From: an uncultured Oscillospiraceae bacterium
Lineage (GTDB): Bacteria > Bacillota > Clostridia > Oscillospirales > Oscillospiraceae
DNA: 64,000 nucleotides
Direction of reading: 5' to 3'
NCBI GenBank assembly: GCA_910587785.1
Contig: CAJUOA010000005.1
Coordinates: 1-64,000, forward strand
A model generated the notes under the pieces. The model was not told the origin of the DNA and made no database searches. It saw only the letters and a program-made list of their open reading frames with translations. Positions 63,989 to 64,000 of the stretch are shown piece after piece. Position 1 is the stretch's first letter. The number at the start of each line of letters is the position of its first letter. The position numbers were made by a program, and so were the translations under genes.

Positions 63989-64000
63989 AAAGGAGGAAAA
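63989..64000 (+). promoter_or_regulatory. Ribosome binding site of the gene beyond the window
   Basis: AAAGGAGGAAAA at the window end. The spacing is right for a start codon just outside, so a plus-strand gene follows rel. Confidence 0.6.

Overview
The window looks like chromosome from a GC-rich, anaerobic Gram-positive gut Firmicute, most likely an Oscillospiraceae/Oscillibacter-type Clostridium relative. This is an inference from gene content: RemA, CdaA/CdaR, the PrpC/PASTA-kinase pair, the MEP pathway, an ECF riboflavin importer, SLH proteins, BlaI/M56 pairs and a CO-dehydrogenase locus, with very high GC and AGGAGG ribosome sites. No rRNA, tRNA or CRISPR array was seen.

Layout. 1-505: end of an ISAs1-type insertion sequence. 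587-5040: acyl-ACP thioesterase, M18 aminopeptidase, a gene-poor scar zone with repeats, an AraC regulator, a truncated aminoglycoside phosphotransferase and a small Cys-rich protein. 5041-9657: htpG with a perfect CIRCE operator, divergent from a BlaI/M56 pair. 9691-15604: SSB-like protein, 40-aa ORF, Nudix hydrolase, FMN riboswitch with ribU, SLOG protein, MazG-like protein, MATE pump, a predicted free-standing small RNA and a DsbA-like protein. 15674-18542: MCP and lipoprotein binding protein separated by a G12 tract. 18705-22317: cooS-cooF-FAD oxidoreductase operon. 22424-34559: two divergent BlaI/M56 modules; the second leads into two tandem giant FtsX-type permeases with no ATPase. 34632-36532: SLC13-type permease and DDAH-like hydrolase, convergent. 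36721-63712: a long, almost wholly plus-strand housekeeping stretch: ispD-ispF, Se/S-carrier and cysteine desulfurase, cdaA-cdaR, rseC-like, DUF5685, J-domain protein, yicC-remA-gmk-nitroreductase-rpoZ, priA-def-fmt-yugP-rsmB-rlmN-prpC-prkC-rsgA, a small orphan gene, a minus-strand SLH protein, recJ and rel.

How the genes work together. Three BlaI repressors and three membrane M56 proteases form repressor/antirepressor units, each with a visibly different dyad operator, so they are probably insulated from one another. The cooS operon should couple CO (or a related one- or two-electron donor) oxidation through a four-cluster ferredoxin to NAD(P). The remA-gmk-rpoZ-priA-def-fmt-rsmB-rlmN-prpC-prkC-rsgA order is a conserved growth and translation cluster of Firmicutes.

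The most unusual items are: a CooS that keeps all metal ligands but seems to lack the catalytic Lys and the His relay; an 84-bp inverted-repeat element domesticated in frame as a 28-codon linker in both giant permeases; a dispersed two-hairpin repeat with covarying arms; a small RNA gene with its own promoter and terminator hairpin; and a G12 tract in front of the chemoreceptor.
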